Assembly: GCA_948567375.1 (NCBI GenBank)
Contig: OX419755.1
Coordinates: 80,804,218 to 80,868,217 of the forward strand
Source: Lunularia cruciata
Lineage: Eukaryota; Streptophyta; Marchantiopsida; Lunulariales; Lunulariaceae
DNA length: 64,000 bases
Direction: 5' to 3'
In this document: positions 33,900 through 46,093 of the stretch, one piece after another
How the letters are laid out: each line of letters begins with the position of its first letter
Numbering within the stretch: position 1 is the first letter of the stretch
Position numbers and translations under genes: made by a program
The notes under the pieces: model-generated
Seen by the model: the letters and a program-made list of their open reading frames with translations, nothing else
What the model was told of the DNA's origin: nothing
Database searches by the model: none

Positions 33900-34720
33900 G
33901 AAGATTGCATTCGATTTCCAAAACCCAAGGTGTTTGAAGGCAAGAATCTTCCGAGCATGGTGGAGAATTTTGTGTTTGACTACAAATGTTACTTTGAAGC
34001 CACCAATCTTTTAGATGAGTGGAAACAAATTCTCTTGGCTTCTAGCCAATTGGATGGTGTGGCAAAACTTTAGTGGCAATTCCAAGTAGAGTGAGCTTCA
34101 CTAAATGACATATTGTTGCACTGATTTTGACATGGGCAAAATTCAAGGATGCAATACTTAGTCAATTTCAAACTATAAATGCCACCCGAGCCGCACGAGA
34201 TAAATTGGTGGAGTTGAAGTAGATTGGCTCAGTAAGGAGCTACATCACACAATTTTAGAACATCATCATGCAAATTCTAGATATCCAAGAAGGTGAAGTT
34301 TTGGATCAATTTGTGCCAAGATTGAAGTCACAAACCAAATTGGAGGTGACCATGTGGGAGCCACAAAATGTAGAAGAAGCCATGCAATTGGCTGAGCATT
34401 TTGATTCCTTGGTTGTGACAAATTGGTCTTGAACTCAACCTATACAAAGCTTACAAGTACACTACAAACGAGTGGAGGAACCGGTACCAGTGGAGATTGA
34501 TGCTATCCAACGGAGACCACTTGGTACAGTAGATAGAGAAAGATTGTGACAAAATGGAAGTTGCTTTTATTGTCACCAAGTTGGACATTGCATTGCTAAA
34601 TGTCCACTTAGAAATGGGAAACCTTGACAAGTTGCCCAGAAGGAGTTTGTGGAATAGAATGATCAAGGAAACAAAGAATCCCAAGAGGAGATTTTGAGCC
34701 GCCTTCTAGGAGCTTGATTA
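33900..34720 (+). pseudogene. F2 gag remnant
   Basis: Contains FPKPKVFEGKN, DYKCYFEATNL and LLASSQLDGVAKL in a broken frame, and a zinc knuckle CFYCHQVGHCIAKCP near 34560-34610. Confidence 0.75.
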
Positions 34721-34726
34721 GTTCCA

Positions 34727-35119
34727 ATGGGATTGAAGGCTCGACCTATGCAAGTTTGCTTCACTTGCAAGGTACAATATCTAATTGGGGTTGTAGGATT
34801 TTGGTTGATTTTGGTTGATTTTGGAAGTTTGGACAATTGCATGTCTATGCAAGTAGCAAAGGAATTGGGTATTTCTATCAAGCTAGTGATTGAAAGTAGA
34901 TTGATGATGGCGGATGGTAGACAAGGTTCTGCATTCCGTACCTCACATCCTGTTACCTTCAAGATTGGGAAGGAGTATTTGGAGTGTATGAGGTTTGTAG
35001 TGGTACCTCTACACTATGATATCATTATGGTCTACCTTGGCTTGAACGTCATAAGGTTCAATTGGATTGGACCCAACAACAAATTCAAGTACAACACTAA
35101 GGTAGGAATTTCCAACTAG
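34727..35119 (+). pseudogene. F2 aspartic protease
   Basis: Open frame of 130 codons with ILVDFGSLDNCMSMQVAKEL (active-site region, with DFG in place of DSG/DTG), LMMADGRQGSAFRT, FKIGKEYLECMRFVVVP and HYDIIMVYLGLN. The C-terminal ILG signature has been altered. Confidence 0.75.
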
Positions 35120-35156
35120 GTTGTCTGGCATTTCTAAGTAAGACACCTAAGAATAG

Positions 35157-35340
35157 TCAATCCCAAGACGGGACGTTTTTCGAGAAGGTAGCCATAGAGC
35201 AAACCTTGAAGGGAGATGAGTCCCAAGATGGGAAGTTTGCCAAGAAGGCAACCATGGAGAAAGCTTGGAAGAGAGATGAGTCTCTGGAAGGAAAGTTGGT
35301 TAGTAAAGTAGTCATAGAGCAAGCTTTGGAGGAAGATAAG
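35157..35340 (+). repeat. F2 in-frame 60-bp tandem repeat
   Basis: Three 20-residue units (SQDGTFFEKVAIEQTLKGDE, SQDGKFAKKATMEKAWKRDE, SLEGKLVSKVVIEQALEEDK) in the same place as in F1, between protease and reverse transcriptase. Confidence 0.85.
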
Positions 35341-35412
35341 TTTGTATTTGCGGTGTAGATCAAGCTAATTGCAAAAGAACAATCTAAGGAGAGCCAAGAG
35401 CCTCATCAAGCA

Positions 35413-36420
35413 ATGGTTCATTGGATAGTTCAAGAGTTTGTGGATGCATTTCCGGATGATTTTCCAAAGAGATTACTCTCCAATCAAGATATGCCCTTCA
35501 AGATTGAGTTATTGCCAAGGAGTACTCTAGTGAGTAGACCAATCTATTTGCTCTCACCAAAGGAGTTGGAGGAGTTGCAAACAATACTTACAGAGTTGTT
35601 GGAGAAGGACTTCATACAACATAGTACCTCTCCTTGGGGAGCACCGGTGCTATTTGTTCCAAAGAAGGATGGAGGACTTTGTTTTTGTATTGATTATCGT
35701 GGGCTTAATAAGCAAACCATGAAGAATGCATATCCCTTGCTTTAGATCAATGACTTGCTTGATCAACTAAGTGGAGCATGCTAATTTTCCAAGTTGGACC
35801 TTTGTAGTGGCTATTGGCAAATTCCTATTGATAAAGAGGATGTGCAAAAGACTACCTTTAGCACAAGGTATGGGCATTTCAAGTGGAGAGTTCTACGTTT
35901 TGGACTCACTAATGCTCCAATGGTCTTCATGGATCAAATGTATCGGGTGTTGGATGGACTATTAGATTGGTCCATGGTGTTGTTCTTGGATGATATCTTA
36001 ATCTATAGTAAGACATAGGCAGAACACGTGAATCATGTGCGAGAAATCCTAAGATGACTATGACAATGGAAATTTTACTGCAAGAAATCAAAGTGTGCTT
36101 TTTGGTGTTACCTTCTTGGGTCATAAGATCTCATCAGAGGGGATCAAGATGGAATAAGAGAAAATCAAGGCCATTACTGATTGGCCTACCCTGAAGGATA
36201 CTATAGAAGTGCGTGCATTCAATGGATTTGCCAGTTTTTACCAATGGTTCATCCACTATTATGCTCATGTGGCTGCACCATTGACTGATCTCTTTGAAAA
36301 GAACTCGAGCTTCTAGTGGAACACCAAGCATGAAGAAGCATTCCAAAATTTAAAGCATATGGTGTCTTCAAGACCCATTCTTCAACCATATGATCCTTGA
36401 CTACCTTGTGTGGTTGATTT
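35413..36420 (+). pseudogene. F2 reverse transcriptase
   Basis: 35413-35745 has [29 protein letters not shown] and [11 protein letters not shown]. 35794-36018 has LCSGYWQIPIDKEDVQKTTF, FKWRVLRFGLTNAPMVF and the catalytic VLFLDDILIYSK. A frameshift and several stops. The downstream connection region (FASFYQWFIHYYAHVAAPL) is read near 36220-36300. Confidence 0.88.
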
Positions 36421-36800
36421 TGATGCTTCTAACTTTGCAATTGGAGTTGTGTTGCAACAAGAATTCCTTGATGGACTACATCCCATTGTCTTTGTGTCTT
36501 GCTGACTAAATACAGCTGAAAGAAATTACTCTACTCAAGATCAGGAACAACTTCCAATGGTATATGCCACCAAGGTATGGAGGCATTATCTCTTGGGGAA
36601 ACAAGTGATCATGCAAATTGGTCACAAGCCATTGTTGCAGACCTTACACTTGGAACACATGAAGAGTCGACATCATTGATGGAAGAGTAACTCCAATTGT
36701 TTGACATCAAACTTGAGTACAAACCAGGTTTGTTCCATGTCATCCGTGATGCTCTATCATGACGACCTGATTAAAGTCCCTACCTCTCATCACGGCGGAA
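36421..36800 (+). pseudogene. F2 RNase H remnant
   Basis: Begins at the VDFDASNFAIGVVLQQ segment (catalytic Asp context, about 36415-36460) and ends at FDIKLEYKPG near 36700. Frame broken. Confidence 0.7.
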
Positions 36801-36803
36801 GTT

Positions 36804-37880
36804 ATGACGGTGTCAATTGACCCCAAGGTCCATAACAAGTTTTGGTCAGCTCTACAACAAAATCCCTTCTTCCAAATTGTACATGGTCATTTGATAGCAA
36901 GCGACAAAGAGTACAACATCTTCTCCTTCAAGGAAGGCCTTCTATTTTATGCGGACCGGATCTATGTTCTAGCCAAAGGTGATCTCCGACTTGTGTGCCT
37001 TCAAGAAGCCCATGATCTACCAATAGTTGGTCACATGGAGGTGGACAAGACCTTGGGTACCCTCCAACACCAATGGTGGTGGCCCAACATGACACAAGAT
37101 GTTCAAGAGTTTGTTCAATTGGGTGAGAGTTGTCAATGCAACAAGGCCAGTAACTAGAAGCCAAGTGGACTCCTTCAACCACTTCCTATTCCAACTACTT
37201 GTTGGAAACATGTGAGCTTAGATCTCATCACCTCCTTGCCCAAGACACAACAAGGTCACACAACAATTGTGGTGTTTGTGGATAAGCTTAGTAAGCAAAT
37301 CCATTTGGCACCAATGGTTGATACTATAGATGCTCCAACCTTGGTGCAACTCTACTTCGATAATGTATTCAAGCATCATGGGATGCCATGTGTACTCATC
37401 TCCGACCATGATCCTTGCTTCACTAAAAAGTTTTGGCAAGCACTCTTTCATATACTTGGCACCAAACTTGCTTTGTCCATAGCCTATCATCCTCAAATTG
37501 ATAGACAAATTAAACATGCAAGTCGCACCTTGGAAGATATACTTTGTGCCTTCATCAACATTCACCATACCAATTGGGATGAATGTCTTGCAACTGCGGA
37601 GTTTGCATACAACAATTCTAAATAGGCAAGCCATGGATTCTCTCCTTTCTTTCTCAATTTTGGCCAAGATCCGCTTGTCCTAGATTCTCTTCTTACTCCT
37701 CCCCTGTCTTAGGTCCCTCATACTTCAACCTTCTTGACAACCATATCCAAATCTCTCTAACAAGCCAAATCTCACCTCCTTGTTGCTCAAAATTGTCAAA
37801 ATCTATATGCAGACCACCATCATCGTGATCTCACCTTTGAAGTTGGTGCTAAAGTTATGCTATCCTCTAGTAATCTACCC
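36804..37880 (+). pseudogene. F2 integrase, truncated
   Basis: The HHCC zinc-binding part is in 36804-37157 (HDLPIVGHMEVDKTLGTLQHQWWWPNM, CQCNK). Core frame 37212-37625 has SLDLITSLPKTQQGHTTIVV, HGMPCVLISDHDP and SIAYHPQIDRQIKHASRTLE, where the usual TDGQTE of the Glu motif is altered. The frame then decays and is cut by the deletion into the 3' LTR. Confidence 0.85.
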
Positions 37881-37884
37881 TTCC

Positions 37885-38120
37885 CACTTGATACCCAAGT
37901 TTGTAAACTTGCCTATAAATACTTAGGTCTATAGAACAAGGTCTATAGAACATTGTAAACTTCCCTATAAATACCTAAATATAAACACCTTCATAAACTA
38001 CCTATAAATACCAAAGCCAAAGCTCATGCTAGGCATTCAGAGTTTTCCTTCATTCAAGCGTCCTAATGTGAGTTTCCATTCTCCTATTTCTCTCCTTGGT
38101 CTTGGTCTTGGTCTTTTACA
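37885..38120 (+). repeat. F2 3' LTR remnant with deletion and filler
   Basis: Only the TATA box and downstream part of the LTR remain (about 37999-38120, CTATAAATACC to TTTTACA). It is joined to integrase sequence (CAAGTTTGTAAACTTGCC) through about 80 bp with three imperfect copies of CCTATAAATAC and two of GGTCTATAGAAC. The chromodomain and the heat-shock array are missing. Confidence 0.75.
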
Positions 38121-38455
38121 AAGACAATCTAGGATCTCTTGAAGTTGAAGCAAAGATTGTAAGGTGCATGATCACATCAATACTCATTGATTTGGGTTCC
38201 GGTGTGAATGTCATGACCAAAGATACTGCAAATTGGCTAGGGTATCATACATTTGAGCCAACACCCCAAGTTTTGAAATTTGTAGACCAAACTTGGAGAC
38301 GGCCATTAGGTATGCTATCAAACATTACCACAATCATTGGAGGAGTGCACTTTAAGTTGAATTACATTTTGTTGCAACCAGTGACCAAAATTGGTTACCC
38401 ATTATTGATCATAAGGCCTTGGTTGTACAATGCACAAGTTGTGGTGGATTTGTAC
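38121..38455 (+). pseudogene. D aspartic protease, continued
   Basis: DNLGSLEVEAKIVRCMITSILIDLG-type frame: the active site reads LIDLGSGVNVM (D-L-G in place of D-S/T-G), followed by LLIIRPWLYNAQ. The protease frame in the listed span is open until it is cut by element B. Confidence 0.75.
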
Positions 38456-39145
38456 TATAACACCCATTTGTGCATGTGTGTGGTATTGTGATATTTAGCT
38501 TGGTATTACAAGTACTTAAGAGATATTATTTATAGAGATAAAGGATGGTTCTATATTAGTCATGGTTAGCTAAAGTTAGTCATAGCTAAGATAGAGGGGA
38601 CTTTACTTTAGAGGAAGTAGAAAAGATGAGCACCACTATTTTGGATTTTAGTGTGTTGACTTGGTGTTATTCCTAGGTGTTTGGCTTTGAGGAAAGAGTT
38701 GAGAACTCTTGGGCCCGCAAGCCTTTTTGTTTTGGATTCTTCTTTAGTCCAAGGATAGCCCATGTGAAGGAATCCTTGACTTAGTGGTTGGGTCAAGATA
38801 AGACCACATGCTTAGGGGAATATGCCCATGTGAATGGATATTCCTTTCTACTTTTTGACTTTACTTGACTTTTAGTCTAGTTACTTGAGTTACTATGGTA
38901 ATTAGTAACTTTGGTACGTAACTATTTCACAAGTATATAAACAAGGGGTGAGGAGGTACTCATCATCCTTTCATTTGCAACTATCTCTCTCTCATTGAGT
39001 TCTCTAGTGAGCAATGTCTTGAGTCTTGGAGTGTTAGCCTTGGAGGAGTATGATAGAGTTCGGGTTCCTTGCCTTCTTAGTCCATGGTGCGCTACCATAA
39101 TAGCCATCAGAGGTTCATCCTGAGTGAGAGATAGGCCGGCTCACA
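38456..39145 (+). repeat. B 5' LTR
   Basis: 690 bp, TATAACACCC (TG decayed to TA) to GGCCGGCTCACA. Contains AAGTATATAAACAAGG, a likely TATA region, about 210 bp before the end. Directly followed by TTTTTGGTTCCGTCACCGAG, which may be a diverged Asp-type primer site. Confidence 0.92.
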
Positions 39146-40449
39146 TTTTTGGTTCCGTCACCGAGACCTCTCTAGAAGGCAAGATAATGTTCCGTGTTCA
39201 ATTCTACATTAGGCAGAAGGAGGCTATGAGAGCTCACTTGGACAGAACATTAGGAGAGAAGAAGGCTGAACTTATGTTAGAGAACCAAGATCCATTTGTA
39301 TACCCTGTAGTTCATTATGATGTCTTTGAGGTGATTTTTTACATCTTGTACACATGAGAGGAATTGGAGAGATTGTGTGAGGTGGATTTGGTGGTGAAGA
39401 AGGTTGTGCATCCTCCTCAAGGCTACAAGTATGGTGGAACTTCTGATACTTTGGTGAAAAGGGTTGCACCACAAGTAGTAGTTGCTCCAATTCTTGCACC
39501 TCCACCAAAGGATCCACTTCAAACCATCACAAAACAACTTGTGGATCTCAAGATCAATGTGGTGCAACTATGGGAGAAGAGAGAGGTGGATGAGAATGTA
39601 TGGAGAGGGCCCAGGAGTTATGGAAATTATCCATATAGAGGAGTTCAAACAACCAACAATTTCAATGATAGAAATTGTTTTGGTTGTGGAGAAAGAGGCC
39701 ATATCCAAAGGAATTGCCCAAATTCCACTTACCATGGAGGAAGGGGTCATGAGGGAGCCAATAGAGGGAAAGAGGGAGGTAGTGAAACCCAAGTGGCTCC
39801 TAATCCAAACAAAGGTAAGGGGATAGCATCCATAGATGTGGTGGAGAGCAAGTATGAGAAGGGAGAGTGCTCAAACTCCAAGAGTCTTAATTTGGAGCTT
39901 TTTGCACAAGAGAAGAAGAGAGCTTGTTTTGCAGAGGATGTTCACTCTTCTCAAGGATTTACTTCAAGCAAGGATACTCCTATGTCTACTAGGAGCACTC
40001 GCACCTCAACACCATCAACAACAAAGACTCCAAGGAAGAAGTTGGGGATGGAGGACTTCTTGATCTCAAAGCAACAATGGAACTACAATGTGTTGGAGGA
40101 TGTTGGTAGTCATAAGGCTAACATCACAATGGGCCAATTAATTGCTTTGAACCCTACCTTGAGAAAGGAACTTAGAGGTGGTTTGAGTTCTACAAGGAGC
40201 AAGAGGAAGAAGAAGGCAAAAGTTCTAGTATCAATGGGGGTGGTGGATGCCAAGCCAGCACCATGGGAGGCTTGTGAATATGCCTCCAAGATTGATGTGA
40301 GAGTGAATGATCACAACATCAAGGATGCATTGGTTGATGGAGGATCAGCAGTAAATGCCATGTCCAAAAGGTTGATGAAGAAGTTGGGTATGATACCCTC
40401 AAGACCTTCAACATTTGTGGTGAGCATGGCAAACAAGCAACAAGTTTGA
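39124..40449 (+). pseudogene. B gag-protease
   Basis: One frame with a single TGA (39355-39357) and a stop at 40447-40449. The N-terminal part is short for a gag capsid, suggesting an internal deletion. Zinc knuckle CFGCGERGHIQRNC at about residues 110-123 of the second part. The C-terminal half has a basic KTPRKKLGMEDFL linker and the protease site ALVDGGSAVNAMS near 40328-40367 (D-G-G where D-S/T-G is usual). It then shifts frame into 40503. Confidence 0.85.
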
Positions 40450-40502
40450 CCAGTAGGGGTGATGGATAAAGTGGAGTTTCAGTTAAAAGAGTTCAAAATC
40501 TC

Positions 40503-42371
40503 ATGACTTTCCAAGTCTTGAAGGATTCAAGCTATGACTTACTTCTTGGGAGGCCATGGTTGAGAGCAGCACGCACAACTGATCGATGGCACAAAGGGTA
40601 CTTGAGGATTGGGCCATCAAACCATAAAGTCACAATTCCTATGACTAACACCACCAACACTTCACATTCAGATACACCATCTTCTGATTATTGGGAATCA
40701 GATTCTGAAGAAGGAGCTTCAGGTGTGGACACAAGCATGGAAGAGGAGACTTCCACAAAGGAGGATGAATTTGAATCTGATTCAGATGTGTATCATTTGT
40801 GTGCTATGAATTTTGCACCTAAGCCAGAGGTTTTGAAGGACCCAGACAAATCACCATTAACACTTGAGGAGGTAGAGAGAAGGTTAGCTACCCTCAAGTA
40901 TGGTCCAAATGTTACCAAGGAAGAGAAGGTGAGATTTGAGGAGATTTTCCGCAAGTTCATCCATGTGTTTGCTTTCAATTACAAGGATTTGAAGGAAGTC
41001 ACCTTGGAGGAGCAAAAGATAGAAGTGGAGTCACATGCAAGACCAATCCGCCAAAAGCAACGTTGCATTAGCCCACCAATATCTTTGGTTGTGAAGGAGG
41101 AGATTGATAAGCTCAAGGAGGCTGGATTTATCTTTGAGGTAGAGAATTCAGAATGGGTGTCTCCAATTGTCATTGTGAAGAAAAAGAATGGCAAGCTTTG
41201 GGTATGTGTGGATTACAAGAAGCTCAATGTTGTTACCAAGAAGGACTACTACCCATTGCCATTCATTGATGAGATCTTGGAGGAGGTTGTAGGTCATGAG
41301 AGGTACAGTTTTGGAGATGGTTATAGTGGATATAACCAAATCAAGATTGCACCAGAGTATCAACAACTCACCACATTCACCACACCTTGGGGAACTTATG
41401 CTTTCAAGGTCATTCCTTTTGGGCTTTGCAATGCTCCAGCCACATTCCAACGGTTCATGAACAAGGTATTTGAACCTTTCATTGGGAAATTTGTGAGAGA
41501 CTTCATTGATGACTTTTGTGTCTATGGAAGCAAGGAGGAGCACTTTGAGCACCTAATCAAAGTCTTTGCAAGATGCAATCAACGCTAAGATGAGGCAAAT
41601 GCATCACTCAACCCAGAGAAGTGCATTTTTGGATGTGAAGAAAGTCTACTTTTGGGGCACATCATCTCCAAGGATGGAATAGAAGTTGATCTTGAGAAGG
41701 TGAGGAAAATCTCAGACCTTCTATTCCCTTCAAGCTTGACAAAGTTACGCCAATTCTTGGGGATGGTTGGATACTATAGGAGGTTCATCTTCTCATTTTC
41801 CAACAAGGCTTATGCATTGACCATCTACATGAAGAAGGGTGTAGATTACATGGTGATTTTGGAAGACAAGGAAGCTCTCAAAGCTTTTGAGGAGCTCAAG
41901 CAATCCCTTGTTGTAGCTCCAATTCTTGCTAAACCTGATTGGAGTAAGCCTTTCATCCTCTACACTGATGCTTCTAATGTAGCTATAAGATGCACTCTTA
42001 GTCAATTAGACCAAGATGGGCATGATCATCCAATAGCTTATGCTAGTAGGCAAATGGTTTCAGCAAAGAAGAACTACTCTGTCATGGAGAGAGAAGGGTT
42101 GGCAGTGATCTTTGGTCTCAAGAAGTTTAGACACTACTTGATTGGAGGGAAAGCCACCATTGTCACGGATCACAAGGCTTTGAAGTACATCTTCAACAAG
42201 CCTAATGTTGAAGGGAAACTAGCAAGATGGATGATACTCTTGTTTGAGTATGCTACACCATTGAGGATAGGCCAGGAAAGAAACATGCAAATGTTGATTT
42301 GTTATCTAGAGCCTATGATCATGATGGAGATGAGCCAGTGGATGATTCCTTCCTGGATGAGGAGCTCATGA
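40503..42371 (+). pseudogene. B reverse transcriptase and RNase H
   Basis: One frame with a single TAA at 41586-41588. It starts with the end of protease (YDLLLGRPWLR), has an acidic linker, then reverse transcriptase: EWVSPIVIVKKKNGK, VDYKKLN, FGDGYSGYNQIKI, IPFGLCNAPATFQRFM and the catalytic FIDDFCVYG. After the stop: LGHIISKDGIEVD, LRQFLGMVGYYRRF, then RNase H (FILYTDASN, PIAYASRQM, YSVMEREGLA, IVTDHKALKYI). A frameshift near 42280 leads into integrase. Confidence 0.93.
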
Positions 42372-43666
42372 CAATCTCAGTCACTCAAGAGGTTCCAATG
42401 GAGTACAAGGAGATTGTGGATTTTGTGACAAGAGGTAACTATCCAGAAGGGATGCATGCTAGGGAGAGGAAGGCTCTTGCAGCAAGATCTAGACCTTACA
42501 CAATGGTGGAGGATATTCTTTTTCACCAAGGAGCAGATGGTCTACTTCGAAGAGCAGTGGGTAAGGAAGAGTCTATCCTAATCATAAAGGAGTTTCATGA
42601 AGGTTTAGTATATGGAGGACACTTTGCAGGAAAGGTGATTGCTTTCAAGATTCTAGATGCAGGTTACCATTGGAGAGGGATTTTCAAGGATTGTCTTGAT
42701 TATTGCAAAACTTGTCATGTTTGTCAAGCTTTTGCTAGAAAGTCTACATCCACTCCACAACTTAGATCAATTCCATTGCTAGGACCTTTTGAGAAGTGGG
42801 GAATTGATTTTGTAGGTCCTCTCAATAGAACCCCAAGGAACAATCGGTACATTGTGGTAGTTACTAATTACCTTACCAAGTGGGTTGAGGCTAGACCATT
42901 GAGGGACAAGAATGAAGATGAAGTGGGTAGATTTCTTTATGAATGCATTATCACTAGGTTTGGATGCCCTTTGGAGTTAGTTTTTGATAGAGGAGGAGAG
43001 TTTATAGGAAGCATTACTACAGCCATGCTACGACATTTCTCTATCACACATAGAGTAACTACATCCTATAAGCCAAATTCCAATGGCTTGGCAGAGAGAA
43101 CCAATCAGACCTTGTGCATGATGTTGGCCAAAGATGCAGAAATGGAGGGGGCTAAATATCATTGGGACAAGAGGATTCATGCAGTTTTGTGGGAGTATAG
43201 GACAACCATGAAGACTTCCACTGGATTTTCTCCATTTCAATTGGTGTATGGTATTGAGTCTACCTTACCTATTCACTTTGATCTTCCTACCTTCCAAAGC
43301 ATTCATAGGAGATTGAAGAAAGCACAAGGAGGTGATTAGAAGTCAAGGAAGGATCAACTCATGGAGTTGGAAGAGGCAAGAGCAGTTGCTATGGTTTGAG
43401 TGGAGCAAGCCTAAAGGAAAAAAAAGGAGAGCTATGACAAGAGGCAAGGCAAGAAGAAGGTGGAGCCTTTCAAAGAAGGTAATTGGGTAATGTTGTTTGA
43501 TTCTATTCGATTCAAGAGAGTGCAAAAGAAGTTTTTGCCTAAGTACTTTGGACCTTTCATAGTAGAGAAGGTGTGGGGCAATTACACCTATGATCTCAAG
43601 GAGTTAGGAGGAAGACACTTTGATAGGATTAACCATGATAAGTTGAAGATGTACCAGAGAAGGTAG
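42299..43666 (+). pseudogene. B integrase
   Basis: Zinc-binding HEGLVYGGHFAGK and CKTCHVC. Core: KWGIDFVGPLN (Asp), ELVFDRGGEFIG (Asp) and KPNSNGLAERTNQ (Glu), all three catalytic residues present. Then WEYRTTMKTSTGFSPFQLVYG, a stop at 43337-43339, and the C-terminal GPF region in 43460-43666 (FLPKYFGPFIVEKVWGNYTYDL). Only a few stops, so it is close to intact. Confidence 0.93.
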
Positions 43667-43714
43667 AGAGGCCTTCACTTTGAAGACAAAGTGAAAACTT
43701 AGTCCGGGGGTAAA

Positions 43715-44404
43715 TGTAACACCCATTTGTGCATGTGTGTGGCATTGTGATATTTAGCTTGGTATTACAAGTACTTAAGAGATATTATTTATAGAGATAA
43801 AGGATGGTTCTATATTAGTCATGGTTAGCTAAAGTTAGTCATAGCTAAGATAGAGGGGACTTTACTTTAGAGGAAGTAGAAAAGATGAGCACCACTATTT
43901 TGGATTTTAGTGTGTTGACTTGGTATTATTCCTAGGTGTTTGGCTTTGAGGAAAGAGTTGAGAACTCTTGGGCCCGCAAGCCTTTTTGTTTTGGATTCTT
44001 CTTTAGTCCAAGGATAGCCCATGTGAAGGAATCCTTGACTTAGTGGTTGGGTCAAGATAAGACCACATGCTTAGGGGAATATGCCCATGTGAATGGATAT
44101 TCCTTTCTACTTTTTGACTTTACTTGACTTTTAGTCTAGTTACTTGAGTTACTATGGTAATTAGTAACTTTGGTACGTAACTATTTCACAAGTATATAAA
44201 CAAGGGGTGAGGAGGTACTCATCATCCTTTCATTTGCAACTATCTCTCTCTCATTGAGTTCTCTAGTGAGCAATGTCTTGAGTCTTGGAGTGTTAGCCTT
44301 GGAGGAGTATGATAGAGTTTGGGTTCCTTGCCTTCTTAGTCCATGGTGCGCTACCATAATAGCCATCAGAGGTTCATCCTAAGTGAGAGACAGGCCGGCT
44401 CACA
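43715..44404 (+). repeat. B 3' LTR
   Basis: 690 bp, TGTAACACCC to GGCCGGCTCACA. Preceded by a purine-rich GTCCGGGGGTAAA, the probable polypurine tract. Confidence 0.92.
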
Positions 44405-44960
44405 TTACCAACAAAAGTTGCAGTTTAAGGACATTTTGTCCAAAGATCAGAAGTTGGTGATGGTGAGTCAGATGAAGGTTCCCAACCTTGGGAAAACAAT
44501 GTCGTCTGAAGATGAAGATGAATCCAAAGATTCATCATCTTCATCTTCATCTTCAAGAGACTTCAAAGACGAGGTCCAAGTCAACTACTTGGAATGCTAT
44601 GAGGTAGAGGTCAAAGACAAAGACCCATATGACATCACCTCGGGTGAACATGACTTGGAGGAAGTGGGTTTGACTACAATTTGACTCAAATTAAGCCAAT
44701 TAAGCCATGTTGAAGGAGTCATCAACCTCAATGATTGTCAAGATGTTGTCTTGACCAAAGGAAAAATTTGAAAATTTCTAAGACAGTCACTTCAAATGAG
44801 TTAGCAAGATACACTCCCTATTTATAGAATTCCAAGATGTATTTCATGGTCTATTTATCAAATGCTAGGTATTCCACAAGAATTTGGAGAACACCGGATT
44901 GATTTGGTTGAAGGTGCAATTTTGGTTTGGCAAAGATAATATTGCCTGAACCCAAAGTAC
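44405..44960 (+). pseudogene. D linker between protease and reverse transcriptase
   Basis: Resumes D after B: FKDILSKDQKLVM, then a run of eight serines in an acidic setting (ESKDSSSSSSSSRDFKDE), and an acidic stretch to a stop at 44684. The rest is decayed. No domain recognised. Confidence 0.6.
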
Positions 44961-44966
44961 TTACTC

Positions 44967-46090
44967 TTGGTCATAGAAAAAATTGGTAAGTACTTAGGGG
45001 CCAGAATAATTTTTCCTATCTTGAGCAATGAGTGGGTTTCCCCCATAGTTATTGTTCCAAAGAAGAAGATTGGGAAGATTCAAGTGTGCCAAGATTTTTG
45101 CAAGTTGAATGCAATCACAACGAAGGGTCATCATCCCTTGCCTTTTACTGATACAATTTTGGACCAAGTAGCTGGTCCTCCTTGTTACAGTTTTCTCCAT
45201 GGATTTTCAGGGTATAATCAAGTATCCATTCGAGAAGAGGACAAGGATAAAACTACATTCACTACCGATTGGAGCACTTTTGCTTACAATCAAATGCCCT
45301 TTGGGTTATGTAATGCTCTTGCTACTCTCCAGTGGATGATGAATGCAATCTTCAAGGGTTTTCTATGCAAATTTTTGGAGGTCTTCATTGATGATTTTTG
45401 TGTGTTTGGGCAAAGAGAAGTACATTTAAAGTACCTTTGCCAAACTTTTGAAAGGTGTCATTTTGCCAGTTTGTCATTACACCCAGAGAAATGCTTCTTC
45501 ACAATGAACGAGGGAATTCTTTTGGGGCATCATGTGTCAAAACAAGGTATTGAAGTCAATGTTGAGAAGGTAAAAGTTATCTCAGCTTTGGAATCCCCAA
45601 AAAAGATCCAGGAGCTAAGATCCTTCTTAGGACATGTCGGATACTACAAACGTTTTGTTTCAAACTATGCAATGCTTCCGGCACTCCTTACAAAGCTTCT
45701 GAAGAAGTCCAAACACTACTTGTGGAAAGTAGAACAAGAGGAAGTTTTCCAAGTATTGAAGAAGAAACTGGTTGAAGCACCAGTTATGAGGGCCCCAAAT
45801 TGGGATGCCCCTTTTCATGTGTATGTGGACACTTTGTCCACATGGCAATCGGAGTCATCTTGTTTCAGAAGTACAAGAAGAAAGACTATCTGATTTATTA
45901 TGCAAGCCAACAATTATCAGTTTCAGAAGAAAACTATTTGACAACTAAAAGAGGAGCACTCGGAATGGTTTATGCCTACAAGAAGTTTTGCCACTACTTG
46001 TTGTGATACGAGTTTGTCTTCTATGTTGACCATTATGCATTGCAACATTTGGTCAAGAAGGCAGATTTGTCAAGGTGAATTGCAAGATGG
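44967..46090 (+). pseudogene. D reverse transcriptase and RNase H
   Basis: A 308-codon open frame: EWVSPIVIVPKKK, VCQDFCKLNAIT, FLHGFSGYNQVSI, MPFGLCNALATLQ and the catalytic FIDDFCVFG, then LLGHHVSKQGIEV and LRSFLGHVGYYKRFV. RNase H starts with APFHVYVDT and moves to another frame (45800-46006: YLIYYASQQLS, YLTTKRGALGMVYA). It ends in the DHxAL-like segment near 46030. Confidence 0.92.
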
Positions 46091-46093
46091 ATC

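Larger units (their letters stand above)
33086..38120 (+). mobile_element. Element F2: second chromovirus copy, inserted in D protease
   Basis: Same family as F1, 5035 bp, flanked by AAGAG (33081-33085) and AAGAC (38121-38125). Full 5' LTR; gag, protease, the 60-bp repeats, reverse transcriptase, RNase H and integrase core are present. The end of integrase, the chromodomain and the first two thirds of the 3' LTR are deleted. Frames are broken throughout. Confidence 0.9.
38456..44404 (+). mobile_element. Element B: nearly complete, recent gypsy element inserted in D
   Basis: Two 690-bp LTRs flank an internal region with gag-protease, reverse transcriptase-RNase H and integrase, all plus strand, broken by only a few stops and two frameshifts. 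The LTRs differ at about six sites by eye, all transitions, so this is the youngest-looking element here. The FIDDF reverse-transcriptase box and IN C-terminus resemble Athila/TAT-side gypsy elements. A clean target duplication is not visible (TGTAC left, TTACC right). Confidence 0.92.

Noticed and set aside
37218-37667. 149-codon minus-strand frame (and its counterpart 62082-62492)
   Set aside because: Antisense shadow of the F2 and F1 integrase core.
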